Assembly: GCA_026874595.1 (NCBI GenBank)
Contig: CM049311.1
Span: 67,586,453-67,650,452 of the forward strand
Length of the DNA stretch: 64,000 nt
Direction of reading: 5' to 3'
DNA from: Sipunculus nudus
Lineage: Eukaryota; Annelida; Sipuncula; Golfingiida; Sipunculidae
The notes beneath the pieces were generated by a model, which saw only the letters and a program-made list of their open reading frames with translations, did not search any database and was not told where the DNA came from. A program made the position numbers and the translations under genes. Within the stretch, counting starts at the first letter, position 1, and each line of letters opens with the position of its first letter. Below, piece by piece: positions 43,701 to 50,669 of the stretch.

Positions 43701-46529
43701 TCTTGTTAAGAAACATACATCAAACAACCTCCCCCCAGAGTCTTCTTCCATATTTTTAGATTGGTCAGTCAATGGTTATTCATTTATTAGGTGAAAATTT
43801 TGCTTCTTTGGTTTTCAGAATTTTACTTAAGGTAAATAGTTATCAGTAAACCCACAAAACCCTTGGTTTGGACTTAGAATTAGCCAAAAATCATTGGCTG
43901 CTCAGGTTGTGTCAGGCTGAAAAATTGGTAAAAATCCTATCCTGCAAACAGTTGACTTCTGCATGGCTTGTGGTTTTAATATAAATTTGGAACTTTATAA
44001 AAATTAGTTCATACTTGTTGGATAAAAGTGGAGTGTAAGTGGTCTAGGTTTGTTTGTCACCAGATACATACCTACTAGCCATGGGACTGGGGGAGTGTGT
44101 TTTTTTATTAACCAGAAAAGTACATCCTCCCCATTATTAGGATCTCTGCTGGTTACCCTTTCAGATTCAGGCTAAGAGACCATGCAGACAGTGATATTTA
44201 CAGATCACTCTTCCATGATGGTTCAAGGTTGTATTTCACTTCTTGTTAGCATTACCCTTGAGTTGAAATAGTGTTTAAGTAGGAGATTACCACCTCTTTG
44301 TGCGAGTCTTAGGCTGGTTTCATTTATGATCTGACAATTATGGAACTGAAACTGCCATAGCTGCTTCCCAGGAGCTGCAGCTCTTAAGTTATATTGTGTG
44401 TCATTTTGTTTGACAAGTCATTGAGTAGTGTCATGTCATAAGGGTTCTCTTTTATGGCAAAAACTAGATTATTTATACACAGAGGGGTTTGGAAGGGGAT
44501 GGCCATTGGTTTTTTATCTGAAAGAGGATATACTGATAAGGGGCAAGAGATTTGTTTGAATATGGACTTTTAAAGGGTGTGTATGAAATTGTGATACTTA
44601 AAAAAAATATGGTCATTAGCCGTGAAAGTCTCAATCAGAATTATTGCGTTACAGAGATTTTGCAGCTCTTTCAGAGTCAATATCTGCATCTGCTAAAGAG
44701 TTAATGGAAAATCATTTTGCTAATGTGAAATTGTGCATGTTTGGACAAATAAATTATACTTCCAGTATCATCTAAAAACATACAGAGACTTTGATACAGG
44801 GTCTATGTGCTTAAGTACTTCAAGGACGCAAAGCCGTATAAAAATTGCAAAAGATGGGAAAGTACCAATTAACTAAAATATATTTTAAGAAACTGATTTT
44901 ATTTTTATAACTGTACTGTAGTTCTAAAATTACCAGTTTTAACTAATATAAGAGATTTGTAAACTTCAAGTGAGGAGGAGGAATCTGTGACATTAATTTG
45001 TGAGTATTTGTGTAATAGAAATCGCTGTTAACAGTTTCACTCTCAGCATTGACTATGAAGATCCCGGTGGCTTTACTCATGCCAAGAGTGTGTTGTTTGC
45101 AGTTATAATAGTGCCATCTGCACCTAACAACCTTTTTATAATATTTCTTTGTCAATTTCCAACACATTCAGAATATTAACTAGTGGGCATGCATGAGGGA
45201 TTGTTTATTTAACTGAATGGAAAAATTTACCATGTATCAAATTAGGTGATTGATACTTGAAGGTGTATTAACTTATAAAATATTCTTATAAACTTACAAT
45301 ACTTTTATAAAATACTGATATAATAGGCTGTGTTTAGTATAGGGATTTAAAAACCTTACAACAAACTGACTCACCGACTAACTGAAGGTAAAGTTGGTGC
45401 TCAAGCCAGTCACAATTCTCTGGAAAATCAGGCCCGCTATGGCTCCATCAGCAAAAACAAAGTTTTACAGATTGATTCGGCAAAAGGCAAAAGAAGGAGA
45501 CACTGATAGAGCTGAAGATCATAGTGAGAGAGGTGGAGGAAGCTGGAGAACCCAGAGAGAACCAAAGACCTTAGACAGACCACGACAACCCATTCTCATG
45601 GCAGCACCTGGGATTCGAACCAGGTTGGCCAGTGGAGAAGGCCGGGCATTTTACCACTCAGCTGTTCAAAAATTGCAACAAATTGTTCCTGGTTCATTTG
45701 ACTCACTCCTTTGATTGACCAAGTATCTCTGAAACCCTTGCTGTTTTCTTCACCAAATTTGGCAGACATAATCATCACATGACATTTATATGATTATAAC
45801 CTGCAGGTGGTGCCACCTCTGTTTTACAACTATCTTTGGTCCAACATGGTCTTTCCCTTTTCTTTTAGATAAGTCCGTAAATAGGACTATATCATATAAA
45901 AGGATTCCTTGGAGCTAGGGGAATACTTAATTGAACAATATTACTTTTAACTAATGTTATAGTGGACTTTGAATGTTTCTGATCTCAAAATCTTCTAATT
46001 TCACAAGTTTGCATATGTTGTGTAAAATCTGGTATCTTTTTCTCATGAACTGCTGCCCCAATCATTGCCAAATTGTAGAGACAAAGAGACCATGTCTTAA
46101 CCTACAACCAGCATCACCTCTGTTTAACAGCTTTTTTTATCCAAAAATATCTTTCATGTTTCAGTATCATATACAGGTGTGTTCACGTGTGTGTGTTGGG
46201 GGGGGGGGTTAACTCTGTGCTACAGCATGCTATGATTTCCAGCCAATTTTAATGGCTGCCATGCCAGATAATAAGAACCACAGCATATTTTGGCTATTTC
46301 AGAAAATAAACTGCATATGATTTGTATTTGCAGCCCGGAGAGTATCAAGAACAGGAATGACTTGTTCTACTTGGTTCCGGAGCGATCGTGTGTCCCTGAC
46401 AGCCCAGTATGGTACTCAACACAGCCCCTGCCTGCAGAGAGTCTGTCAAAAATGCTGAACCGCCTTCGTCTGGTGCGTGAAGTGCAGGAAGCCCACCTTC
46501 ACTGTGACCCAACACAAGTTGTCTACTGA
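330..46529 (+). CDS. ZMYM: ZMYM2/3/4-type zinc finger MYM protein, 3' part of gene (12 exons)
   Basis: Spliced gene, open at its 5' side. The exons I assign are 330-1713, 3726-3788, 4898-4941, 5348-5480, 5635-5819, 6746-6893, 7673-7810, 8526-8915, 9382-9507, 10773-11015, 11500-11605 and 46334-46529. All introns are GT-AG, phases agree at every junction, and the sum is 3156 nt (1051 codons plus TGA). Counting from the first codon in the window, residues about 1-430 hold seven complete MYM fingers and the end of an eighth. Residues about 552-585 are a Pro/Val-rich stretch, and about 752-1040 form the ZMYM2/QRICH1 C-terminal domain (DUF3504), which in this family descends from a Crypton tyrosine recombinase. 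Vertebrate relatives are nuclear proteins of chromatin and corepressor complexes; that role here is inferred from family. I cannot tell which of ZMYM2, 3 or 4 is closest, since an invertebrate may have one ancestral copy. The first exons, promoter and start codon are outside the window. Confidence 0.93.
1714..1760 (+). other. 47-nt candidate mini-intron or retained segment
   Basis: Bounded by GTTTGT at 1714 and TTGCAG at 1760, T-rich, and it translates to a hydrophobic run unlike its flanks, as an intron would. Removing it alone leads to a frameshift and early stop, so productive use needs retention, the upstream donor at 1635, or skipping of the whole 1761-2709 block. Confidence 0.4.
1761..2709 (+). 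CDS. candidate alternative ZMYM exon with AT-hooks
   Basis: Open segment of 949 nt, preceded by a strong acceptor (T-rich, TTGCAG ending 1760) and ended by a near-consensus donor (TTTCAAAG|GTAAGG, GT at 2710). In the open frame it holds at least three AT-hook cores (KRGRP near 1890, PRGRPRG near 2095, ARGRPRG near 2520) plus Arg/Gly runs (KRGRGRGRSRGR) and acidic stretches. AT-hooks bind the minor groove of AT-rich DNA. Its 3' phase (1) matches exon 3726 exactly. From donor 1714 the acceptor at 1761 would shift frame and hit TGA after about ten codons. From a cryptic donor at 1635 (CAAAG|GTTACT, phase 0) it joins in frame. Retaining the 47 nt at 1714-1760 is also in frame. The frame runs on to a stop at 2805-2807, so an intronic alternative 3' end is also possible. 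Coding potential looks real; its use in a transcript is inferred. Confidence 0.6.
2808..3725 (+). other. intron sequence between AT-hook block and exon 2
   Basis: AT-rich, with no conserved coding or repeat structure seen apart from a short open stretch (3306-3542) without splice context. Confidence 0.6.
3726..3788 (+). CDS. ZMYM: ZMYM exon 2 of window
   Basis: 63 nt, acceptor TTTCAG at 3725, donor GGAG|GTAAGT. Joined by a phase-1 G it reads VSANQTPNTVPVISNVMSLAG, a linker of the kind that follows the finger array in ZMYM proteins. Phase 1 on both sides. Confidence 0.85.
4898..4941 (+). CDS. ZMYM: ZMYM exon 3 of window (linker)
   Basis: 44 nt between TTTCAG at 4897 and AAG|GTAAAA at 4942. 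It reads DDGGRTKAKGTSPVK, a short basic/polar linker, and returns the frame to phase 0. It is supported by splice sites and by phase agreement with both neighbours, because it carries no domain of its own. Confidence 0.78.
5348..5480 (+). CDS. ZMYM: ZMYM exon 4 of window (NKSLLCKP motif)
   Basis: 133 nt after TTGTAG at 5347, donor ACAG|GTACAC. It encodes VRNKSLLCKPYTQTKATTC and then RPHMVTKETQT, the conserved block that precedes the Pro/Val segment in ZMYM2, 3 and 4 and includes the invariant-looking CKP and KATxC elements. Ends in phase 1. Confidence 0.9.
5635..5819 (+). CDS. ZMYM: ZMYM exon 5 of window (Pro/Val-rich segment)
   Basis: 185 nt, acceptor TTACAG at 5634, donor ATTAAG|GTAAGA. 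It encodes the family hallmark Pro/Val repeat (IPVPVPVYIPVPMAMYSVP, then PLPLPVPVPVPCFIP), followed by a Ser/Lys-rich end. The codons alternate CCx-GTx, so the opposite strand also looks open; that is a composition effect. Confidence 0.92.
6746..6893 (+). CDS. ZMYM: ZMYM exon 6 of window (acidic linker)
   Basis: 148 nt, acceptor GATCAG at 6745, donor ACAG|GTCAGT. It reads EIQERIPADPFEAELLMMAE followed by an acidic Ser/Glu stretch (SGESSSESESELL). The IPxxPFEAxLL core resembles the segment after the Pro/Val repeat in vertebrate ZMYMs. Confidence 0.88.
7673..7810 (+). CDS. ZMYM: ZMYM exon 7 of window
   Basis: 138 nt after TTTTAG at 7672, donor ACAG|GTAGAT. It encodes a short predicted helix (EEDLLQAAFRLADEM) and a polar tail. 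A second AG at 7673-7674 exists, but only the first keeps the phase. Confidence 0.85.
8526..8915 (+). CDS. ZMYM: ZMYM exon 8 of window: basic linker and start of DUF3504 domain
   Basis: 390 nt, acceptor TTTTAG at 8525, donor CTTAG|GTGTGT. It starts with a highly basic Ser/Arg/Lys run (KRKQKRSTRSSKRLRK), likely a nuclear localisation signal, then a Pro-rich spacer. The first block of the C-terminal domain follows: LKFTYGVNAWKHWV, LFVKEVRKPSGEEYNPDSIY and YLCLG. The exon joins the next in the middle of the conserved YLCLGIQQYL motif, which fixes the splice site. Confidence 0.95.
9382..9507 (+). CDS. ZMYM: ZMYM exon 9 of window: DUF3504 domain
   Basis: 126 nt, acceptor TTGCAG at 9381, donor GAAG|GTAATA. 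It encodes GIQQYLFESGRVDNIFTDFY and on to LNEILQRFEVRLNPE, the helical core typical of the ZMYM2/QRICH1 C-terminal domain. Confidence 0.95.
10282..10434 (+). mobile_element. truncated copy of CAGGGGCGGATCC MITE
   Basis: Shares CAGGGGCGGATCCAGG, the AAAAAGGGGTCTAACC region and GGTTGCTTC with the complete element at 50238-50440. It lacks the right terminal repeat. It lies within the ZMYM intron between exons 9 and 10. Confidence 0.7.
10773..11015 (+). CDS. ZMYM: ZMYM exon 10 of window: DUF3504 domain
   Basis: 243 nt, acceptor CTGACAG at 10772, donor ACAAG|GTGCGT. It contains the strongly conserved IEEEHLWECQQLGAHSPYVL and LNTLLFFNTKEYM blocks and LSFTHILKQWRK, ending in a Gly-rich turn and VAYLRFFPFGGQ. 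Confidence 0.95.
11500..11605 (+). CDS. ZMYM: ZMYM exon 11 of window: DUF3504 domain, tandem acceptor
   Basis: 106 nt, donor AGTG|GTAAGT, phase 2. The acceptor is a tandem CAGCAG: splicing after 11499 includes an extra Ala (GADKRKRED), and after 11502 omits it. Both keep the frame. The exon encodes KRKREDVQPYEQGENTGNPL and then RCPVKLYEFYLSK, the conserved NPxRCPVxLYEFYLSK block. Confidence 0.93.
12461..13320 (+). mobile_element. Helentron/HINE-like element, copy A
   Basis: Starts TTGTATCCCCAGACAAAGT. Near the right end is CTATGTCTTGGGATAC, a near-inverted copy of the left sub-terminal motif. A hairpin follows (TGGCATC-TGC-GGTGCCA, one mismatch, 13292-13308), then AGAAATGT and terminal CTAG at 13320, followed by TT. 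Sub-terminal inverted repeats, a 3' hairpin about ten bases from CTAG and a T-T insertion point are the described architecture of Helentron-associated elements. No Rep/helicase is encoded, so it is non-autonomous. The interior has AGGTCA-type hexamers near 12629, 12941 and 13107-13161. Confidence 0.7.
14028..14366 (+). mobile_element. Harbinger-like MITE with TTA target duplication
   Basis: Terminal inverted repeats of about 35 bp: GGCCAAAATAAAAAC...GGTATGGTTCTCAGGCAC on the left and GTGCCTGAGAACCATACC...TTTTTTTGGCC on the right. They are flanked on both sides by TTA (14025-14027, 14367-14369). A 3-bp TTA/TWA duplication points to PIF/Harbinger transposition. 339 bp, no ORF. A truncated inverted copy lies at 41177. 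Confidence 0.75.
17463..17630 (+). mobile_element. short MITE with terminal inverted repeats
   Basis: The left end TAAGGGTAAGATTCCATATA and the right end CATATGGAATCTTACCTTA are inverted copies with one extra G on the left. The interior is 120-odd bases without coding. The family is not identified. Confidence 0.6.
19046..21040 (+). repeat. tandem duplication, copy 1 (1995 bp)
   Basis: The sequence from TTGGTTACAGGCTTATC to CACTTCTCAAA is repeated at once in 21041-23035. Every stretch I compared, including the 77-codon open frame near 19321, is identical. The unit lies in the ZMYM last intron, has no recognised gene, and contains a small internal repeat (TATGGTTGACAT...TGTATCTGCAGTGAGG twice near 20675-20745). 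Confidence 0.95.
21041..23035 (+). repeat. tandem duplication, copy 2 (1995 bp)
   Basis: Direct copy of 19046-21040 at an offset of 1995. The junctions share only AAA (19043-19045, 21038-21040, 23033-23035), as after microhomology-mediated duplication. The lack of visible divergence means either a very recent event or an assembly duplication. Confidence 0.95.
24586..24591 (-). terminator. possible polyadenylation hexamer for the GPCR gene
   Basis: TTTATT on the plus strand (AATAAA on minus), about 325 bases beyond the receptor stop codon. AT-rich context makes chance occurrence plausible. Confidence 0.35.
24918..26126 (-). CDS. class A GPCR, FMRFamide/neuropeptide receptor-like, intronless
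   Basis: 402-residue single-exon receptor, antisense within the ZMYM last intron. Seven membrane spans are visible at about 52-78, 86-112, 128-160, 175-195, 230-258, 276-302 and 314-338. Landmarks: GN70 in TM1, AD97 in TM2, DRY 155-157, Cys197 in extracellular loop 2, Pro242 in TM5, FLICQSP 288-294 in TM6, and NSSTNFIIY 328-336 in TM7 in place of NPxxY. N-glycosylation sequons lie at Asn6, Asn25 and Asn38. The C-tail is basic, then Cys-rich (FCKRRTCC, possible palmitoylation), then Ser/Thr-rich. The NSSxNFIIY form and the TM1 LCLCVLLRKDM resemble FMRFamide and myosuppressin-type receptors, which couple small amide peptides to G proteins. The ligand is not determinable here. The first ATG (26124-26126) is taken, but Met3 or Met5 of the MDMDM repeat could serve. 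Non-coding 5' exons cannot be excluded. Confidence 0.93.
   Translation of the reverse strand: MDMDMNDSQLLTVWEQSSVANYNDNITSKTPQWTTSANSSAEYLRRLQDLHDFILGIGSVVLSALGLIGNALCLCVLLRKDMKSTTYTFLTALAVADIMVLISSTLMICLTTFIDTQVALLVDHTILPHIYPLLKPAALTSVFTSIWVTVALSADRYFAVCHGMNSNRVLTIPCARKIVAAIFMICFLYNIPTFFECKVEMRYDIQKNQTFAVYVPTEVGKNVVYRHLYQSWLFLPFLWGIPFLCLAYMNTMLLIAVHKARKKSKELKQEAPKGLDVTIMLSAVVLMFLICQSPHLVATMYAALRPEMSHGTMFVKFLFVAILLVLVNSSTNFIIYTAFGKKFRRKFMSMFCKRRTCCGNPQSMSTCTTYINNGTSESSAQYSPVGGHDSPDFKDLNHVTAL
36061..37792 (+). mobile_element. Helentron/HINE-like element, copy B, with internal tandem array
   Basis: The left end TTGTATCCCCAGACAAAGT is mirrored near the right end by ACTATGTCTGGGGATAC. Then come a perfect 7-bp-stem hairpin TGGCACC-TGC-GGTGCCA (37764-37780), AGAAATGT, and CTAG ending 37792, followed by TT. 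The ends match copy A. Between them, about 36700-37620 is a tandem array of three units of about 285 bp. Each unit has two related halves with AGGTCA clusters, and central tandem arrays are a known feature of bivalve elements of this kind. No protein is encoded. Confidence 0.75.
36700..37620 (+). repeat. about 285-bp tandem repeat with AGGTCA clusters
   Basis: The anchor GGTCATGAGGTCAAAGGTCA followed by AGGTCA recurs at about 36716, 37002, 37292 and 37567. The alternate form GAGGTCACAAGGTCAAAGG recurs at about 36859, 37142 and 37420. Spacing is therefore about 143 per half unit. Copies differ by a few substitutions and small indels. Confidence 0.85.
37967..38075 (+). repeat. degenerate tRNA-like SINE fragment (tentative)
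   Basis: GTGGTTCCCTGGTAGAACAC followed about 40 bases later by GAGTTTGATTTCCAG resembles decayed A and B boxes of a tRNA-derived SINE head. Weak. Confidence 0.25.
38172..38198. repeat. poly(C) tract of 27
   Basis: Uninterrupted run of 27 C, flanked by GAGCG and GAAATG. The length is prone to sequencing and assembly error. Confidence 0.95.
41177..41390 (-). mobile_element. truncated copy of the Harbinger-like MITE
   Basis: GGCC-poly(A)-GTATGGTTCTCAGGCAC, then the reverse complement of the interior of 14028-14366 (TTTTGATTTTC, TCATACAATTTTGATAAG, ATTATCATGCTTTTCCC). Similarity ends near GAAACATTTCAG, and the other terminus is absent. Confidence 0.7.
41530..41710 (+). mobile_element. 181-bp MITE with TA duplication
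   Basis: Perfect 12-bp inverted termini CAGTGGAACCCC / GGGGTTCCACTG, flanked by TA on both sides (41528-41529, 41711-41712), typical of Tc1/mariner-type insertion. The interior repeats GTGGTCGTAATT and its variants in both orientations. Confidence 0.8.
43063..43095 (+). repeat. TCTG microsatellite
   Basis: Short run of TCTG/TCAG tetramers after a T-rich stretch. Confidence 0.7.
43290..43390 (+). repeat. 58-bp direct repeat pair
   Basis: TATGACATGTGGAGACATCT and the following TCAGGGGACAATGAAAATTA recur with few changes about 58 bases on. Confidence 0.75.
45395..45670 (-). mobile_element. tRNA-derived SINE (minus strand)
   Basis: On the minus strand, AGCTGAGTGGTAAAATGCC (A-box-like) is followed by CTGGTTCGAATCCCAGG (B box with paired arms) and a body GAGAATGGGTTGTCGTGG...GGGTTCTCCAGCTTCCTCC. 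It matches the organisation of the plus-strand element near 56300. No matching acceptor stem is present at the 5' side, so it is not a functional tRNA gene. Confidence 0.65.
46334..46529 (+). CDS. ZMYM: ZMYM last coding exon and stop
   Basis: The acceptor is ATTTGCAG at 46333. The TG carried from 11605 completes a Cys codon (SKC). The exon reads PESIKNRNDLFYLVPERSCV, PDSPVWYSTQPL and then LSKMLNRLRLVREVQEAH, the usual end of ZMYM2/3/4 proteins, and stops at TGA 46527-46529. It is separated from the previous exon by about 34.7 kb, yet the conserved motif spans the junction without a gap, so the assignment is secure. Confidence 0.95.
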
Positions 46530-46865
46530 CCCGACCAAAGTCCTTCACGAACACCAACCAAGTCCTCTACTGACTGAATCATCAACAAGCAGTGCTACCA
46601 TTCTACATCTTCTGTGCTATCAAGAGGATAAATCTTGTAACAATCATACATCTAACATTGTTCCCTGTGTATATTCATAACCATGTATCACTCAAATGTT
46701 CACTCTTTATATCCATCACATTTCCTTTTAGATTAGTTATTTATTCAAGGCCAAACTTTAATAAGGGATTTGATTGGTACTACATCAAGTGGATGAACTA
46801 GTGTTATAAATATAATGATACAGATTAATGTTTGTTCAAAATAAAAACACTCATTCAGCACATTT
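46530..46865 (+). terminator. ZMYM: ZMYM 3' UTR with AATAAA signal
   Basis: Non-coding after the stop. AATAAA at 46840-46845 is the first canonical polyadenylation hexamer. Further AATAAA-like sites occur downstream (about 47770), so a longer 3' UTR is possible. Confidence 0.5.
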
Positions 46866-49640
46866 ATTATTATAGTTTAAACTAGAAATTTGCATTCAGA
46901 TGAATACAAGCATCCACCACGTTTTTGTCCCATATTTCCAGGTTCATTCCTTTGTAAGTTACTCTACATTTGTTGAATATTCCTTTACGATGTTCCTGGA
47001 TCTTGATCATGTGCTGGATCCACACCAAAACATAATCATTATTTTTCATTGGCCTATTGGTCCTTTAAGTATCCGTGACAGTTTGAGCATGGGGAGGTGG
47101 TTGATAGTAATGATAGTAAGGATTACCCAAGAGACATTGTTAAACAAACCTAGGTACTACATTAAAGCTTCTTTCATCATGTGAAGCTTAATCTCTACCT
47201 CTCTCCACCAGGGGTCGCTCTGCTACGTGTAGATTTGTCATTGTCAGTCACTTGTCAAGTCTTTGTATAAAATTGGTTTTGTCATGTTGGTTTAAGTTTA
47301 AAGATACCTGTTAATGGTGATGGTAGGCTCAAGTCTGTTGTTTTATTATAACAACATGAACAGTAACAGATGAACAGATGTTTGAATACATGTGCTTCTA
47401 GTTTGATGTTATTACTTTAGTTCCAAGAGAGTGTGTACTCAAATGTACTCTCAAGACTTGAGTGCAGCTTGTTAATTTTTTAAGAGACTAGCCTGAAAGT
47501 GACACCTGGTGGAACAGATGTGGATCAGACTGTAAGGAGAGACCTCTGGTGGAGAATACCTATAACATGGTGTTAAGTATATACAAATGTATGATCATAT
47601 ATATACTGGTAGGTTTAGGATAATCACAGAACACAAACTTAATTGTGTACTTTAGCATGTTTTTTATTTCAGTAAGCCTTTTTTCACAGTCATTTACTCA
47701 TTTTGTAAACATTATAATCACTCTGTTGTAGAGGGGGTTATATGTATATGAAAATAAGGGTTATACATTGAATAAATATAATTGTGAACTTCAACATGTG
47801 TGTTAATATGTCTTATTCATCACATAATTTAATTGTCAACCACCATGTTATTCATGATGTTATTTAAATAACATCACTGTGCAAGCCATATATCCAAGAC
47901 CATTGTATACCAAAATTTGAGTGCTCCTCGCAAAATATAGTACTCCATAAACAGCCCCTATTTATATATATATCAAATCTTCCTATATAAGACAAACATA
48001 ATGTCTAAGATATAAGAATATGGTAAAAACAAACTAAGGGAACACCCCCTAAACTACACATATATCATACTCAGCAGTAGTACTGGTAGTTATAAATATA
48101 TCCAGCTGAATTAGTAATAGTAGAGATACACCTTGAACCAGAATGGCACTTCAGAGAGAGTATTATTATTAAAATAATTCTATTTCCTCTGTCTGCTTAA
48201 TCATCAAGATCATTACAAAATTTTGTTTGTTCTTTTATGACCCATGTTCCTTGGGAAAGTTTTATTGAAATCACATTTGTTTACATACAAACAAAAAGCA
48301 AACAATGATGAGAACATAACCACCTTGGTAGGGGTATTATGATAGTGGTCATTTGAGAATTGAATTTAGGGAAACATTTTTCCAGGCATACTTTTTGAGA
48401 ATAAAAAGGAATAGGTACCCTTTTTTTTAAGCAGTCAGCTCAGGTTTAGATAACCTTATTTTGTGCTGCATTGCTTTGATATAGGTTGTGTTATTCACTA
48501 ATACCACTGTATTTCATTTTAACACAAGGTCCTATGCTGGCTGTAAAATATGGCATAAGGTAATATATATACAGTTACATGAAATGTTCGTTATACAGCC
48601 ACTGATATTATTCAGTATGTGCACGTTACAATATAGCTGTAAGTTTCCAGTCATCTGTCATATATTACATCAAGCACCAACATAAACCAGAATATTCATA
48701 TACTATTCTGTAATATAGCTTAACCTCTTCCCATCATTGCTTTATTTATTAGTCTATGGCTGCCAGGGGAAGTTTATACATTTTCAAATTATGAAATAAC
48801 AAATGACTTGTTTAAATGGAGCTCTTCGAAAAATGTTGGTTGGGGGTGCCAGTGAACATGAAGACAAAGTTATACCATCCAGTGACTTGCAAGATTTTAG
48901 AAACTTCAGTTTTATTAATGTAAAGGGATATCTGCATGAGTGGTTACTGGTAGGAACTGGTGGTAAAGTCAGATTGATGATTGAAAGATTATATTTCATT
49001 TAACAAGGTTAAGTTTTAATGCTGTTCTCTGAACTGTTTTGAAGCCCATCTGTCTTGCATATCTCTCAGAAATTGAATATTCTATCTGGATAATATTACC
49101 TGTATGGATGTGTGTTTTGTGATGAATTATGCAAAAATGCAACCAGTTTAATAAAATATGAAAGAAAACTATATCATTCAATATTTTAACAATTGATTGG
49201 CACACCATTCATCTGCATACAATACATAGTAACATTCTGTTAACAGTCAGGATTTTATCAAGGTCTCCTTGAAAGGACAGGTTCTTGTTTTTATCGTAAG
49301 GGTTGTATAAGTTGTATAAAGTGAATGACCGTGATATCTGCTTGGTTAATGAACATAAATATTAGATGGATGATGGGAGACTTACTGGGAGAAGACGGTA
49401 CACTTAACTCAGAGTGAATGGAAGTACCGGTAATGTTTTATGAAAGAATGAGAAATTATTAAAAGGTGGAAATTGATCTTGTAATATTAAACATATGTGT
49501 TCAAATGATGGAAGCTAGAGGATTAGCACTTCACACTACATCAAACATGGAAAATACACACCTGTGTTCACTTTATTGGATATGTGTTGGGTCGACAAAT
49601 GTTAGTCTTCCCAAATAATACAGGGGGGCGATCAAGGGGC
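46866..49640. other. intergenic sequence 3' of the ZMYM gene
   Basis: AT-rich. I see no exon, RNA gene or repeat structure that I can support. Confidence 0.5.
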
Positions 49641-49647
49641 CTATAAG

Positions 49648-49650
<3 letters not shown>

Positions 49651-49722
<72 letters not shown>

Positions 49723-49742
49723 TTATTTATTTATATATATAT
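49651..49742. repeat. (TA)n microsatellite with TTTA units
   Basis: About 35 TA units followed by TTTATTTATTTATTTA and more TA. The tract can extrude or slip, and its length is unreliable. Confidence 0.95.
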
Positions 49743-50114
49743 TAGCTACTATTTTAAGCTTAATCTGCATGGTTATAACAAGATTCCAGGTACAAATCAG
49801 ACTTACTGATGTAATGGTTATACTTATTAAACTGGTTTTTACTTTACACGTTTACTGGAAGAAAAAAGGTATCTGTGTTTTCTTGATTGCTTTATAATTA
49901 AATCTGCAGTTCACTGCAAAGATTATGTCAAGTATGTGATTTAGATTTTTTTTTTTTTGCCAAAAAAACTGAGAGTTCCAATGTTCAAAGTCAAGAAGTG
50001 TTACAATAAACATAAAAAAATATTGAATTTTCCACTTTGTTCATTGAGACATTGTATGAATGTATCCGAAAGTTGTCTGACTTTGGATATATTACAGAAA
50101 TTCAATGCATAACT

Positions 50115-50665
50115 GTGTCCCAAGACAAAGTTTAATGATACTTTGGTTTTAGCACTGTCCCGCTGCCACTGCCGCAGTTTCCTTACGAGCGAGATAACGC
50201 GCAAAATATTTAACAGATCTGTTCATACTTGACATGTCAGGGGCGGATCCAGGATTTAGGAAAAGGGGGGTCCAACCCAGGAGGACTAATGAAAATCCTA
50301 AAAAAAGGTCATCACGTCTGGAAAAGGGGGTGTCCAGGCCGCAAAATTACGTCTAAAACCCCTTAATAAAGGTTGCTTCGGGTAAAAAAAGGGGGGGGGG
50401 GGTCTGGACCCCCCCCCCCCCCCCCCTGGATCCGCTTCTGCATGTGCATAGATATGGGTGAAAGGACGAAGCCTATTCAAAATGGGGTTATTTATTGGAA
50501 AGCGACCTTGACCTTGAATAGGTCCATGTTTAGTGGAAATCACTCGAAATCTTAAAATCTTGAGAGATAAAACATGAATTGGTCAAAACAATCAGGTTGA
50601 CCAACTATCATGGATGGTTTTGCCTTAAACAGGTTGCGCCACATTATTCGTTTCTTATTTTTCGC
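50115..50665 (+). mobile_element. degraded HINE-like copy C, interrupted by a MITE
   Basis: TGTCCCAAGACAAAGTTTAATGATAC, then ...GAGCGAGATAAC, CTTGACATG, and after the insertion at 50238-50440 TGCATAGATATGGGTG, TTGACCTTGAATAGGTCCA. This parallels copies A and B in the same order. The right part is missing and replaced by another repeat from about 50670. Confidence 0.65.
50238..50440 (+). mobile_element. CAGGGGCGGATCC MITE with 5-bp CATGT duplication
   Basis: Termini CAGGGGCGGATCCAGG and CCTGGATCCGCTTCTG are imperfect inverted repeats. CATGT flanks both sides (50233-50237, 50441-50445). Removing the insert restores CTTGACATGTGCATAGATAT, homologous to the interrupted HINE. A G run and a C run (about 50390-50426) form a G/C hairpin near the right end. 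Confidence 0.8.
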
Positions 50666-50669
50666 GCTT

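Larger units (their letters stand above)
11606..46333 (+). other. 34.7-kb last intron of ZMYM gene hosting a nested gene and repeats
   Basis: Donor AGTG|GTAAGT at 11606, acceptor TTTGCAG at 46333. It is about four and a half times longer than all other introns of the window taken together. It hosts the antisense GPCR gene, a 2-kb tandem duplication, two HINE-like elements, several MITEs and SINE material, annotated separately. The remaining stretches (about 13321-14027, 14367-17462, 17631-19045, 23036-24585, 26127-36060, 37793-41176, 41713-45394, 45671-46333) are AT-rich intronic DNA in which I see no genes. Confidence 0.9.

Noticed and set aside
45590-45660. Possible tRNA gene (minus strand)
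   Set aside because: A and B boxes are present but there is no complementary acceptor stem, and a SINE body follows.
45394-45714. 106-codon open frame on the plus strand
   Set aside because: Lies antisense to a tRNA-derived SINE, including its B box.
49651-49742. CRISPR-like or origin-like repeat
   Set aside because: Simple TA microsatellite in a eukaryotic intergenic region.
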